Origin: Alloprevotella tannerae ATCC 51259
Lineage (GTDB): Bacteria > Bacteroidota > Bacteroidia > Bacteroidales > Bacteroidaceae
Length of the DNA: 54,991 nucleotides
NCBI RefSeq assembly: GCF_000159995.1
Contig: NZ_GG700642.1
Coordinates: forward strand, 383,041-438,031
Reading direction: 5' to 3'
In this document: positions 16,924-26,754 of the stretch, in pieces
Layout: the number at the start of each line of letters is the position of its first letter
Numbering within the stretch: position 1 is the first letter of the stretch
The notes under the pieces: generated by a model
Databases searched by the model: none
The model's input: only the letters and a program-made list of their open reading frames with translations
What the model was told of the DNA's origin: nothing
Made by a program: the position numbers and the translations under genes

Positions 16924-17988
16924 ATGAAACAATACCTTTTTCTACTTCTTTCCCTTGCCGGTTTAGCTACTTCTGCACAGACGGCGATAGGTTTGGATCA
17001 GCAAGCCTTAAAGCAATGGAGCATTGGCACGGCTAATTTCAGTGGCATTACAAAGATTGACGATACGCGCTATGCCGTAGTGAGCGATAAAGAGCCGCGC
17101 GATGGCTTTTTCCTTTTTCATATTTACCAAGATCCGCAGAGCGGCGAGATAAGCAGCGTTTCGCTGGAGGGATTTAAGGGAAATCCGCATCCCGCCACAG
17201 ATGGTGATGGCAATAGTCTTAGAGATTGCGAAGGCATCGCTTACAGGCCTTCAAGTAAGACGCTCTTTATCAGTGGCGAAGGGGATCAGAAAGTATTGGA
17301 ATATGATATGAACGGCGTGCCAACCGGTAAGCAACTGGACATTCCGGCGATTTTTTCTGCATCGAAGATTGTAACGAACGGGGGCTTTGAAGCCTTGACG
17401 TATAACCCCAAGACGCATAAGTTTTGGACGACTACCGAAAATACGCTGCGTGCGGATGGGGCGACGGCGAGTCCGAATCATCCCGGCACGGTTAATCGCT
17501 TGCGCTTGCAATCCTTTAACGATGATCTGCAAGCCGGAGCGCAATATGCTTACAAGATGGATGCAGGACGCCAACAAGGCTTTGGGCGTTATTATGCTAT
17601 GGGCGTTCCGGCTTTGTGTGCGCTCGATGATGGTCGACTGATTGTGATGGAGCGCGAACTGAATATTCCGAAGGCCTACGTGGGCGGGGAGGCGATCATC
17701 AAACTTTATTTGGTTAACCCTGTGCAGGTATTGCCTATCAGTGAGCAACAAAATATGGAGAAGCTGCCCGAAACTTATTTTCTACCCAAGCGGTTGTTGC
17801 TGACCTTTAAGACGCGCATTATGCCTTGGAAACTTGATTATGCCAATTATGAAGGTATGTGTTTGGGCGCAAAACTGCAAGATGGGCGGCAAACGCTCCT
17901 CTTGATTAACGATAGTCAGGCTTCGGCCGGCGAAGGGCCTTATCGCTTGAAAGATTATCTGAAAGTGGTGGCCATCTCTTTTGATTAA
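16924..17988 (+). CDS. Secreted esterase-like phytase-domain protein
   Basis: A 354-residue exported protein. The N-terminus MKQYLFLLLSLAGLATSAQ is a typical signal peptide cleaved after the serine-alanine segment. The remainder resembles the 'esterase-like activity of phytase' family (PF13449), a beta-propeller-type fold, with DGDGNSLRDCEGIAY and GGFEALTYNP as its characteristic glutamate-bearing segments. The substrate is unknown; family members are thought to be periplasmic phosphoesterases or calcium-binding propellers. It is a single gene with a long leader and ends at a bidirectional hairpin shared with gmd. The higher GC content marks the return to host-like DNA. Confidence 0.75.
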   Translation: MKQYLFLLLSLAGLATSAQTAIGLDQQALKQWSIGTANFSGITKIDDTRYAVVSDKEPRDGFFLFHIYQDPQSGEISSVSLEGFKGNPHPATDGDGNSLRDCEGIAYRPSSKTLFISGEGDQKVLEYDMNGVPTGKQLDIPAIFSASKIVTNGGFEALTYNPKTHKFWTTTENTLRADGATASPNHPGTVNRLRLQSFNDDLQAGAQYAYKMDAGRQQGFGRYYAMGVPALCALDDGRLIVMERELNIPKAYVGGEAIIKLYLVNPVQVLPISEQQNMEKLPETYFLPKRLLLTFKTRIMPWKLDYANYEGMCLGAKLQDGRQTLLLINDSQASAGEGPYRLKDYLKVVAISFD

Positions 17989-18009
17989 AAGGCTTTATAC
18001 AGAAAAACG

Positions 18010-18050
18010 AAGAAGTCATTGCTCGGAAAAGCGGCCGGCAATGACTTCTT
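18010..18050. terminator. Bidirectional terminator between the esterase-like gene and gmd
   Basis: A 13-bp perfect stem (AAGAAGTCATTGC / GCAATGACTTCTT) with a GC-rich inner loop lies between two convergent genes. The T run is better on the minus strand, favouring gmd. Confidence 0.8.
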
Positions 18051-18098
18051 TGTATAAGTTGGCGCGCGAAACGATATTGCGTTGCTGCGGCTTAGTCT

Positions 18099-19202
18099 TT
18101 ATTCCTCAATCCGAACATCACCACGCGCGATGAGTTCTTTGAGATGGATCTTTTTGACGAACTGCATATCGTGCTCGACCATAATGCGTATCAATTCTTT
18201 GAAGCTCGTCTTCTGCGGATTCCATCCCAGTTCGGTGCGCGCCTTCGTCGGATCGCCAAGCAACTCCTCAACCTCTGCGGGGCGGAAATATTTAGGATCT
18301 ACTTCGATGAGAACACGCCCCGTGCCGCGCTCGATGCCTTTCTCTTCGATACCTTCGCCTTGCCAATCAATGGTAATGCCAACTTCTACGAAGGCTAAGG
18401 TGACAAACTCGCGTACGGTATGGTATTCGCCTGTGGCGATGACAAAGTCTTCGGGCTGTTTGTGTTGCAGCATCAGCCACATACATTCGACATAATCTTT
18501 CGCATAGCCCCAGTCGCGCCGCGCATTCATATTACCGAGATACAACTTATCTTGCAGGCCTTGCTTAATGCGTGCTACAGCCAGCGTAATCTTGCGCGTA
18601 ACGAAGGTTTCGCCGCGACGCTCGCTTTCGTGATTGAAGAGGATACCATTAACGGCATACATGCCATAACTCTCGCGATAGTTTTTGACAATCCAAAAAC
18701 CATATTGTTTGGCCACGCCGTAGGGAGAGCGAGGATAGAAGGGCGTTGTCTCTCGCTGCGGCACTTCTTGCACCTTTCCATACAGTTCGGATGTACTGGC
18801 TTGATAAAGGCGGGTCTTCTTCTCCATACCCAAAATGCGTATCGCTTCAAGTAAACGGAGAACACCCACGGCGTCAGTCTCGGCCGTATACTCGGACACG
18901 TCAAAGCTGACCTTAACGTGGCTTTGTGCGGCTAAGTTGTAGATTTCATCGGGCTGTATAGTCTGGAGGATACGCAGGATTGAACTCGAGTCGGTCATAT
19001 CTCCCCAATGCAGATTGATCAATCTGCTCTTCTTCATATCCCTAACCCATTCGTCTAAATAAAGATGTTCTATACGTCCTGTGTTGAAAGAAGAGGAACG
19101 ACGCAGCACGCCGTGCACTTCATATCCTTTGCTGATCAAAAATTCGGCAAGAAAGGAGCCATCTTGCCCCGTAATACCTGTGATCAAAGCTGTTTTTTTC
19201 AT
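18099..19202 (-). CDS. gmd: GDP-mannose 4,6-dehydratase
   Basis: A 367-residue short-chain dehydrogenase/reductase that converts GDP-mannose to GDP-4-keto-6-deoxymannose, the first step to GDP-fucose. The Rossmann motif [11 protein letters not shown] is near the start, and the catalytic tyrosine-lysine pair lies in [14 protein letters not shown]-type substrate loops ([14 protein letters not shown]) and [15 protein letters not shown] are standard Gmd segments. The start at 19202 (MKKTALITG) is chosen over 19235 because the family begins there. A TAnnTTTG box on the minus strand lies at 19237-19244. The partner enzyme fcl is about 14 kb away on the other strand, whereas the two are often adjacent. 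Confidence 0.95.
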   Translation of the reverse strand: MKKTALITGITGQDGSFLAEFLISKGYEVHGVLRRSSSFNTGRIEHLYLDEWVRDMKKSRLINLHWGDMTDSSSILRILQTIQPDEIYNLAAQSHVKVSFDVSEYTAETDAVGVLRLLEAIRILGMEKKTRLYQASTSELYGKVQEVPQRETTPFYPRSPYGVAKQYGFWIVKNYRESYGMYAVNGILFNHESERRGETFVTRKITLAVARIKQGLQDKLYLGNMNARRDWGYAKDYVECMWLMLQHKQPEDFVIATGEYHTVREFVTLAFVEVGITIDWQGEGIEEKGIERGTGRVLIEVDPKYFRPAEVEELLGDPTKARTELGWNPQKTSFKELIRIMVEHDMQFVKKIHLKELIARGDVRIEE

Positions 19203-19236
19203 ATCGTAATCGTTGTTTATACCTTGATTAAACATG

Positions 19237-19244
19237 CAAAAATA
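19237..19244 (-). promoter_or_regulatory. Possible -7 box of gmd
   Basis: The minus strand reads TATTTTTG, matching TAnnTTTG, about 35 bases before the gmd start. No good TTTG is seen at -33. Confidence 0.35.
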
Positions 19245-19398
19245 AGCATTCTTTAGAGGGTAAAGTTATTTTGAGCTATGTATTTTATGCAGAAAGGGTT
19301 CCTGTCGGCACTTATCTGTCGAAACTTTTCGCTCTTTTCCAAGTATAATGCTTCTTTTGAAATCTATTCTCTTTAAGAGCAGCTTAGGCATTAAACGG

Positions 19399-19434
19399 CT
19401 TTCCCCCACCCTTATATATAAGGATGAGGGAAAG
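19399..19434 (-). terminator. Hairpin after the AspT/YidE-type transporter gene
   Basis: The arms CTTTCCC and GGGAAAG extend inward through CACCCTTATA / TATAAGGATG with one mismatch. It lies about 50 bases past the stop. The T run is weak. Confidence 0.55.
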
Positions 19435-19482
19435 TTATGATAATCTCTGCATCACAAGGGATGCGAACGTTTATAGACTATG

Positions 19483-21240
19483 CTATACTAAGGGGATGAC
19501 AAGCAACAAGACGAGTTGGGCCATCAAGATACGCAGGAACATCGTCAAAGGATAAACAGACGAATAACCGATAGCCGGCGCATCATTGTTAGCCGTTTGG
19601 TTTGCAAAAGCCAAAGCAGGAGGGTCCGTATGCGAACCTGCGATCATACCCATCAACGTAAAGTAGTTGAGCTTTAACTTGAGGCGACCTATGAGTCCTA
19701 CAATGATAATAGGAATAACGGTAATCAAGAAACCTGCCCAAACATAAGTGAGACCGCCGTTCTTTACAGTTTCCCAGAAAGTAGCGCCCGCCTGAACGCC
19801 GACACCGGCTAAGAAGAGCACAAGCCCCACTTCGCGCAACATTAAGTTGGCACTGGTCGTCAGATAAGACGAGATCTTAAACTTATAACCAAAGGCGCCA
19901 ATCAGAATAGCTACGACGAGCGGACCACCGGCCAAGCCTAATTTTACAGGAACACTGACGCCCGGAATAGGAATAGGAATCATTCCGACAAGGCAACCAA
20001 TGAGAATACCCAAGAACAAAGCACCTACGTTCGGGTGATCCAAGCGTTTTACGGCGTCGCCAATCACTTCTTTCAAACGATTAACGTTTTCTTCGGCGCC
20101 GGTTACGAGAATGCGGTCACCCATTTGCAGGCGGAAGTTCTTTTCTGCGAAAAATTCCATACCGGCACGCGTTACGCGGGTCACATTCACGCCATAAAGC
20201 GTGCGGAAGTGTAAATCTTGGAAAGTCTTTCCTTCGACTTCGTGCTTCGTAACGACTAAGCGGCGAGAAACAAACTGGGTTTGCTCAATTTCTTTCGTCC
20301 AATCAATATCGATCCGATCGCCGATAAAGGCCGTAATAGCAGCTGTATCTGCTTCCGGACACACGAGATAGAGGCGCATACCTACGTGCAAAACTTGATC
20401 CTCTTTCGGAATAAACATCTGATCTCCTTCAATGCAGCGCGTACATACGAAATCGCGCTTCAGGAAGCCGGCCAATTCTTGAATGGTACGCCCTTCGATC
20501 GACTTATTGGTAATCTGCAGCGTAACGTGTTCGGGTTTTGCCTGCGGATCGCTCTCGTGCGCCTGCTCTATTTCGCGATACTCCTCATCCAAGTTGATGT
20601 GGCAGAGGAAACGTAAAAGAATCGTCGCACCGATAATACCCACAACGCCCAAAGGATAAGCACACGCATAGCCGTTTCCGATTTGCGGAATAGCATCAGC
20701 CGGGAAGAAAGAGGGCAAAACGTTAGTTGCAGCACCCAAACCCGGCGTATTGGTAACGGCACCGTACATTACGCCGGTCATCATCGCCAAATTGTTCTTA
20801 TTTTGCGGGTCTCCGCCTTCATAAAACACGATAAAGAAGAGGCCGAGCATCACCAAAACGTCAAGCAATACCGTAGCTATTGCCAATATGTTCATACCGA
20901 GTCCACCTTTGCGGAACGTTGCAAAGAAACCAGGCCCTACTTGCAAACCAATGCAGTAGACAAAGAGGATAAGGCCCAACTCTTTGACGAAGTTAATGAT
21001 GAGTTTTTGCTGGTGCATCATTTCGGAAAAGCCTTCAGTCGTTGCATTGGGTTCAACGACAAAGACATTGTAGAGATGGCCAACCAAAATGCCGACAAAC
21101 AAGACGAACGTAACGCCAAGCGAAACGCCGCCGATTTTCATTTTACCCAACTTAATGCCGAGCCAAATCACCAACGCAAAGATGATGGCCAAATGGGCGG
21201 GGCCGAAGGGCTTCATTAGGATATCAACAATCCACTCCAT
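19483..21240 (-). CDS. AspT/YidE-family transporter
   Basis: A 585-residue inner-membrane transporter of the aspartate:alanine exchanger (AspT/YidE/YbjL) family. Two blocks of membrane segments, each with the family's duplicated domain (GLQVGPGFF early, GVGVQAGATF late), flank two cytoplasmic TrkA_C-like domains at roughly residues 205-290 and 295-380 (HEVEGKTFQDL, GDRILVTG). The C-terminal block has GMIAGSHTDPPAL, the counterpart of GVMYGAVTNTPGL in the first half. The substrate is unknown; a dicarboxylate or amino acid is likely from the family. It is a single gene with its own terminator. Confidence 0.85.
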   Translation of the reverse strand: MEWIVDILMKPFGPAHLAIIFALVIWLGIKLGKMKIGGVSLGVTFVLFVGILVGHLYNVFVVEPNATTEGFSEMMHQQKLIINFVKELGLILFVYCIGLQVGPGFFATFRKGGLGMNILAIATVLLDVLVMLGLFFIVFYEGGDPQNKNNLAMMTGVMYGAVTNTPGLGAATNVLPSFFPADAIPQIGNGYACAYPLGVVGIIGATILLRFLCHINLDEEYREIEQAHESDPQAKPEHVTLQITNKSIEGRTIQELAGFLKRDFVCTRCIEGDQMFIPKEDQVLHVGMRLYLVCPEADTAAITAFIGDRIDIDWTKEIEQTQFVSRRLVVTKHEVEGKTFQDLHFRTLYGVNVTRVTRAGMEFFAEKNFRLQMGDRILVTGAEENVNRLKEVIGDAVKRLDHPNVGALFLGILIGCLVGMIPIPIPGVSVPVKLGLAGGPLVVAILIGAFGYKFKISSYLTTSANLMLREVGLVLFLAGVGVQAGATFWETVKNGGLTYVWAGFLITVIPIIIVGLIGRLKLKLNYFTLMGMIAGSHTDPPALAFANQTANNDAPAIGYSSVYPLTMFLRILMAQLVLLLVIPLV

Positions 21241-21475
21241 TGTTATTTATTGAGGTTAAAAGGTTTCTTAAACACGAGCTGCCGTATAGCGGCTCTGACC
21301 TAAAATTGCTGCAAAAGTATGTAAAGCGTTTCATTTTGCAAAGCAATAAGCCCAAAAAAGCACTTAAAACAGACCAGGTAAATAAGACAAAAGGCAACAA
21401 CCGATACAAAAAACGCAAAAGGGGCGACGGCAGCGGATCACGGCGCAAGACTGTTGGCTTACCTACAAAACGCGA

Positions 21476-21506
21476 CAGCCGCAAACGGGAACTCCGCCTG
21501 CGGCTG
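21476..21506 (-). terminator. Probable terminator of htpG
   Basis: CAGCCGCA pairs with TGCGGCTG around a loop. On the minus strand the stem is followed by CGCGTTTTG. It lies 26-56 bases after the htpG stop. Confidence 0.55.
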
Positions 21507-21531
21507 CCTATATATAATAATGTGTGACTGC

Positions 21532-23589
21532 TTATTTTTTGATCATATCCACCGAGCGTTGCAGGAAGTTACTCAAAGCCTCTCCCTTGAGCAAGCCGTT
21601 TTGCAATAAAGCCAAGTCTATCAATTGCGCAATGACGGAATCGGACTTCGCATATTCGCCCAAGATCTCGCGTCTGACGGAGCGTTGCCTTTCGATGTCG
21701 GCATTACACTTCGTCAACTCATCGCGCTGCTCCTGCGTAATCTCATCCGGCTTCTTGTCTTTTTGCTGCTGTTCGAGGGCAGCGCGGCGGGCGTTGAGGC
21801 CGTTCATTTCGTTGTCCACGGGCTGCAAGCGTTCGCTCACGGCGGCCGTCATATCAGCCAGCACAGTCTTGATTAAGCGGTGGTCAGCGTTGAGAATGAC
21901 GCTATACATATCCGGCATTTGACCATAGAATCCCATTCCGGGCTGCAAGCGTGCAACGTCTTTCATACGCCGCATATATTCGCTCTGCGTAATGAGCACA
22001 GGCGCAGCCTTTTCGCCCATCGAAGCGACCTCAACCATAAACTCTGCGCCGCTCAACTTCGGGAAACCGGCCTTGAAAGTCTCAGAAAGGTTATCGCTTT
22101 CTACTTGCGTCAAACTGCTTTGAGCTGCTTCCGCCTTGGGAATCAGGCGATCTGCAGCGTCACTGTCTACACGGACGAAGCGCGACTTCTCAAATTTCTG
22201 CTCCAGCATCTGCACGAGCGGCGTATCGAGTTGGCCATCGAGCAGCAAGACGCTGTAGCCCTTTGCCTCGGCCGCTTGTATGTAAGCATATTGCTCCTCT
22301 TTGCTGTTGGCATAGAGGTAAACGAGGTTACCATCTTTGTCTGTCTGCTCAGCAGCGATGAGTTGCTTATACTCTTCAAAGGTATAATATTTCCCGCCGA
22401 CGTCTTTCAGCAAGGCATAAGTCTTGGCACGATCAAAGAAATCCTGCTCGCTGAGCATACCATAGTTAATAAAGAGTTTCAAGTCGTCCCATTTCTCCTC
22501 GAAAGTCTTGCGATCTTCCTTGAAGATGCTTTGCAGACGATCCGAAACCTTCTTCATAATATAGCCGGATATCTTCTTCACGTTCGCATCGCTTTGCAGA
22601 TAACTTCTACTTACGTTCAGCGGAATATCAGGTGAGTCGATTACGCCATGAAGCAGCGTTAAAAACTCAGGAACGATGTTTTCCACCTCATCCGTGACGT
22701 AAACTTGGTTGCAATACAGCTGGATTTTGTTCTGACGGATGTCGACATTGCTCTTCAAGCGCGGAAAATAGAGTACACCGGTCAGATGGAAGGGGTAGTC
22801 AACGTTAAGATGAATCCAGAAGAGCGGTTCGTCCATCATCGGATACAAGTCGCGGTAAAACTTCGTATAGTCTTCATTCTTCAACGTACTGGGTTGGCGC
22901 ATCCAAAGCGGGTTCGTATCGTTGATGATGTTAGGCGCTTCGGTTTCTACTTCCTTTCCGTCTTTCCATTCCGTCTTTTTCCCCATCGCTACGGGTATCG
23001 GCAGGAAGCGGCAGTATTTACGCAGGAGCCCAAGCACCGTATTCTTTTGTAGAAACTCCTTACAGTCGTCGTCGATGTGAAGAATAATGTCCGTTCCGCG
23101 CTCTGCTTTGTCAACCTCTTCCATCGTAAAGGCGGGCGTACCGTCGCAAGTCCAGCGCACAGCTTTGCTATCGGCCTTATAACTTTTGGTCACAATTTCC
23201 ACTTCTTTGGAAACCATAAACGTAGAATAGAAGCCGAGGCCGAAATGGCCTATAATAGCGTTGGCGTCGTCTTTATATTTCTCTAAAAACTCATTGGCTC
23301 CCGAGAAAGCTATTTGGTTAATATAGCGGTCAACTTCTTCAGCCGTCATTCCGATACCGCGATCGCTGATCGTCAGCGTACCTGCGGCCTCGTCGATCTT
23401 GATTTGCACCGTAAGATCTCCTAAATCCTCCTTATATTCGCCGCGCATAGCGAGGGTCTTCAACTTTTGCGTGGCATCTACTGCATTAGATACGACCTCA
23501 CGAAGGAAGATTTCGTGATCAGAATACAAGAATTTTTTGATGACGGGAAAGATGTTCTCCGTCGTTATCCCAATATTTCCCTTTTGCAT
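21532..23589 (-). CDS. htpG: Chaperone protein HtpG (Hsp90)
   Basis: A 685-residue bacterial Hsp90, the ATP-dependent cytosolic chaperone. The N-terminal GHKL ATPase domain is clear: FLREVVSNAVDA (the ATP-binding glutamate and asparagine), ISDRGIGMT, and the lid region IAFSGANEF and GHFGLGFYS. The middle domain contains the catalytic arginine segment SRSYLQ. The C-terminal dimerisation region is complete; the length is normal for Bacteroidetes HtpG, which is slightly longer than that of E. coli. It is transcribed alone. The start is set by the typical MQKGNIGI. Confidence 0.95.
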   Translation of the reverse strand: MQKGNIGITTENIFPVIKKFLYSDHEIFLREVVSNAVDATQKLKTLAMRGEYKEDLGDLTVQIKIDEAAGTLTISDRGIGMTAEEVDRYINQIAFSGANEFLEKYKDDANAIIGHFGLGFYSTFMVSKEVEIVTKSYKADSKAVRWTCDGTPAFTMEEVDKAERGTDIILHIDDDCKEFLQKNTVLGLLRKYCRFLPIPVAMGKKTEWKDGKEVETEAPNIINDTNPLWMRQPSTLKNEDYTKFYRDLYPMMDEPLFWIHLNVDYPFHLTGVLYFPRLKSNVDIRQNKIQLYCNQVYVTDEVENIVPEFLTLLHGVIDSPDIPLNVSRSYLQSDANVKKISGYIMKKVSDRLQSIFKEDRKTFEEKWDDLKLFINYGMLSEQDFFDRAKTYALLKDVGGKYYTFEEYKQLIAAEQTDKDGNLVYLYANSKEEQYAYIQAAEAKGYSVLLLDGQLDTPLVQMLEQKFEKSRFVRVDSDAADRLIPKAEAAQSSLTQVESDNLSETFKAGFPKLSGAEFMVEVASMGEKAAPVLITQSEYMRRMKDVARLQPGMGFYGQMPDMYSVILNADHRLIKTVLADMTAAVSERLQPVDNEMNGLNARRAALEQQQKDKKPDEITQEQRDELTKCNADIERQRSVRREILGEYAKSDSVIAQLIDLALLQNGLLKGEALSNFLQRSVDMIKK

Positions 23590-23945
23590 GATTTATCTGT
23601 TTATTGTTATTGTCCATATTAGTATGCAAAGAGAGTGCCAAGCAGGCCCACGATGTCGGTTTATTTTGAAGAAAGTGAAGATTTCGCAAGCTATAATCCT
23701 TTTCTGAACTCGCGCTCGGCTTAGCGGTGGTCTCCTATGTCTATTCATTATTATAGTCCGCTTGCCAATGAAGTGACAAATGCAGGCCTTTTACTCCTCC
23801 CCCACCCTTTTGCCGTTCGCGATGCCTTAGACTGCTCAAAGGCGTAAGGAAGCGTGAGCGGCGAGATAAGGAAATCGTATGCCGCACATCTGATCTTTTA
23901 CGCCGGAAGACAAATAATTGTCTCGCGCCCGACAAAGTTTTTTTC

Positions 23946-24029
23946 GTTTGGTGGGAGCAAACGATAGTTTGGCGGCAGCAAACGATGGTTTGGTGGGAGC
24001 AAACAATGGTTTGGCGGCAGCAAACAATG
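23946..24029. repeat. 21-bp tandem array, four units (first locus)
   Basis: The units follow GTTTGGYGGSAGCAAACRATR, alternating a GTGGGAG and a GCGGCAG centre. Each unit is a small imperfect palindrome (GTTTG...CAAAC). A degenerate fifth unit follows. The same family and orientation recur at 34753-34836. Confidence 0.9.
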
Positions 24030-24350
24030 AAACAGCCGGAGCAAAGCAAAGCGTATGCCCGTGGAAGTTTCACAAACATCAATCAAAGAGAGATGGGAAC
24101 TTGATCCGACAGGAGCGATAAAAAACCGTCGGGAAGGGGCAAAAAGCCTTCATCGACAAAAAGACAATAAGCACGCGTCCGGCAACGACACAACGCCGGC
24201 AGATTACAGTCCTTTTCGCCCTTTTTCCGACATAAAGCATCACAAAGACAGCCAAGACTGCCTCCGCCTGCCAACAAGGGGAGGTCGAAACGGGTTGCAA
24301 GATCTTGGCAGCGCAGAAAAGTGGGATGAAACAAGTAAAATATCGCTCTA

Positions 24351-24385
24351 TTTGTTTGTCGTTTACAAAACAAATTTGTACTTTG
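24351..24385 (+). promoter_or_regulatory. Possible promoter of the EF-G2 gene
   Basis: TTTGTTTG is followed 20 bases later by TACTTTG, one base short of TAnnTTTG. The start codon lies about 73 bases further on. Confidence 0.4.
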
Positions 24386-24457
24386 CGCCTCGAACGCTTG
24401 TAAGAGCGTCACGAAAACATATTAATCACATTAACAAATAACAAACCCGATTAATAC

Positions 24458-26614
24458 ATGAAAGTTTACGGCACACACAACATTAAGAACATTGCGCTCT
24501 TGGGCAATGATGGCTCCGGCAAAACGACGCTGACTGAAGCGCTGCTCTTTGAAAGCGGCCAGATTGCGCGACGCGGTCGCATCACAATGAAAAATACCGT
24601 CAGCGATTATTTTCCCGTTGAGCAGGATTATGGCTATTCAGTCTTTTCTACCGTGTTTCACGTAGAATGGAACGAAAAGAAGCTAAACATTATCGACTGC
24701 CCGGGTTCAGACGATTTTGTCGGAGCGGCACTAACAGCACTTAACGTGACGGATACGGCCTTGTTGCTGATCAATGGTCAATACGGGCCGGAAGTGGGCA
24801 CGCAAAACCACTTCCGTTATACGGAGAAACTCAACAAACCGGTGATCTTCCTCGTGAACCAACTGGATGATGAGAAATGTGATTACAACAATATCATCGA
24901 ACAACTGCAAACGATTTACGGCGCAAAGGCCATTCCTGTGCAATATCCCGTCAAGACGGGTCCGGATTTCAACTCGGTGATCGACGTGATCTTGATGAAA
25001 AAACTGACGTGGGGACCGGAAGGCGGACGACCTACGATCGAGGATATTCCTGCTGAGGAGCAGGAGCGCGCTATGGAACTCCACAAAGCGCTCGTCGAAG
25101 CTGCGGCGGAAAACGATGAGGCACTGATGGAAAAATTCTTTGAGGAGGAACATTTGACGGAGGACGAGATGCGCGAAGGTATACGCAAGGGTATGGTCAC
25201 GCGCTCTATCTTCCCCATCTTCTGCGTATGTGCTTCAAAGAATATGGGCGTTGGCCGCTTGATGGAGTTTCTTGGCAACGTCGTTCCCTTTGTTGATGAA
25301 ATGCCTCCCGTGCATTGTACGCGCGGCGAAGAAGTGCCGGTAGACGCTGATGGGCCTACGAGTCTCTATTTCTTCAAAACGGGCATCGAACCGCATATCG
25401 GAGAGGTGCAATACTTTAAGGTGATGAGCGGAAAGGTGCGCGAAGGCGATGATCTTTCAAATGCTGACCGCGGCTCTAAGGAGCGTATGGCGCAACTCTT
25501 TGTGGCGTCGGGCGCAAACCGCGAAAAGGTGGAAGAACTCGTGGCCGGAGACATTGGCTGTACGGTCAAACTGAAAGATGTGCGCACGGGAAATACGCTC
25601 AATGATAAAGATTGCGATTATCGTTTCAACTGGATTAAGTATCCGGAGCCGAAGTACACGCGGGCAATTAAGGCCGTTAACGAGGCGGACACGGAGAAAA
25701 TGATGGCAGCGCTGACGCGTATGCGACAGGAAGACCCAACTTGGGTGATAGAACAGAGCAAGGAGTTGCGCCAAACCTTGGTGCACGGACAAGGTGAGTT
25801 CCACTTGCGCACGCTAAAATGGCGCTTGGAAAACAATGATAAGATTGCGGTAGAATTTATCGAGCCGAAGATTCCTTATCGCGAGACGATCACGAAAGCA
25901 GCTCGAGCTGACTATCGCCACAAGAAGCAGAGTGGCGGTGCAGGTCAATTTGGCGAAGTGCATTTAATTGTCGAGCCGTACAGCGATGGGATGCCGGATC
26001 CTACGGTTTACAAGTTTGACGGACAGGAAATTCGCGTTAATGTGCGCAATAAGGAGGAAATTCCTCTCGAATGGGGCGGAAAACTCGTTTTTATCAATTC
26101 TGTTGTCGGCGGCGCGATAGATGCGCGCTTTATGCCTGCTATTTTGAAAGGTATTATGAGCCGTATGGAGCAAGGACCGCTGACGGGTTCTTATGCTCGC
26201 GACGTGCGCGTCATCGTTTACGATGGTAAGATGCACCCGGTCGACTCTAACGAGTTGTCGTTTATGCTCGCAGGACGCAATGCTTTCAGCATGGCTTTCA
26301 AAAATGCGAACCCCAAACTGCTCGAACCTATCTACGACGTTGAAGTATTCACGCCGGCGGATAAGATGGGCGACGTAATGAGCGATTTACAAGGCCGTCG
26401 CGGTATGATTGTCGGAATGAGTAGCGAAAACGGCTACGAGAAGTTGCAGGCAAAAGTACCTTTGAATGAGCTAAGCACATACTCCACGACGCTAAGTTCG
26501 CTGACGGGAGGTAGAGCCGGCTTCATCATGAAATTTGCCAGCTACGAATTGATGCCGGGTGAACTCCAAAAGAAGCTCACCGAAGAGTTCGCCGCTGCAC
26601 AAGAGGAGAATTAA
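24458..26614 (+). CDS. EF-G paralogue (EF-G2) lacking the catalytic histidine
   Basis: A 718-residue translational GTPase with all five EF-G domains. The G1 loop is GNDGSGKT (residues 16-23) instead of the usual GHVDHGKT-like sequence. G3 is DCPGSDDF (81-88), so the histidine that activates water in DTPGH is a serine here. G4 is NQLD rather than NKMD. These changes are those expected of the Bacteroides EF-G2 paralogue, reported to translocate ribosomes without GTP hydrolysis and to be needed for gut fitness under nutrient limitation. The canonical fusA is not in the window. It is a single gene with its own terminator. Confidence 0.85.
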   Translation: MKVYGTHNIKNIALLGNDGSGKTTLTEALLFESGQIARRGRITMKNTVSDYFPVEQDYGYSVFSTVFHVEWNEKKLNIIDCPGSDDFVGAALTALNVTDTALLLINGQYGPEVGTQNHFRYTEKLNKPVIFLVNQLDDEKCDYNNIIEQLQTIYGAKAIPVQYPVKTGPDFNSVIDVILMKKLTWGPEGGRPTIEDIPAEEQERAMELHKALVEAAAENDEALMEKFFEEEHLTEDEMREGIRKGMVTRSIFPIFCVCASKNMGVGRLMEFLGNVVPFVDEMPPVHCTRGEEVPVDADGPTSLYFFKTGIEPHIGEVQYFKVMSGKVREGDDLSNADRGSKERMAQLFVASGANREKVEELVAGDIGCTVKLKDVRTGNTLNDKDCDYRFNWIKYPEPKYTRAIKAVNEADTEKMMAALTRMRQEDPTWVIEQSKELRQTLVHGQGEFHLRTLKWRLENNDKIAVEFIEPKIPYRETITKAARADYRHKKQSGGAGQFGEVHLIVEPYSDGMPDPTVYKFDGQEIRVNVRNKEEIPLEWGGKLVFINSVVGGAIDARFMPAILKGIMSRMEQGPLTGSYARDVRVIVYDGKMHPVDSNELSFMLAGRNAFSMAFKNANPKLLEPIYDVEVFTPADKMGDVMSDLQGRRGMIVGMSSENGYEKLQAKVPLNELSTYSTTLSSLTGGRAGFIMKFASYELMPGELQKKLTEEFAAAQEEN

Positions 26615-26668
26615 GACGCTTAGTCTGCACAAAGCTACACATAGCTCGGACATTGCGATATATAATAA

Positions 26669-26706
26669 GGAAGCCAACCCCTCAAGGTTGGCTTCCTTTC
26701 GTTTTT
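26669..26706 (+). terminator. Rho-independent terminator of the EF-G2 gene
   Basis: A perfect 11-bp stem GGAAGCCAACC / GGTTGGCTTCC around a six-base loop is followed by TTTCGTTTTT. Confidence 0.9.
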
Positions 26707-26754
26707 ATATTTATGATATGAGCACAACATTCATGCTAAACTACACTCAATCCA

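Larger units (their letters stand above)
23590..24457. other. Long gene-free stretch between htpG and the EF-G2 gene
   Basis: These 868 bases separate divergently transcribed genes. They hold the 21-bp array at 23946-24029 and, near the right end, a promoter-like pair for the EF-G2 gene. Several overlapping open frames exist on both strands because the array lacks stops. None has a recognisable product. Confidence 0.5.

Noticed and set aside
23946-24029. A CRISPR array
   Set aside because: The units are directly adjacent with no variable spacers, only four copies are present, and no cas genes are in the window.
24055-24441. A 128-codon open frame upstream of EF-G2
   Set aside because: It starts inside the degenerate end of the 21-bp array, has no recognisable domain, and overlaps the EF-G2 promoter region.
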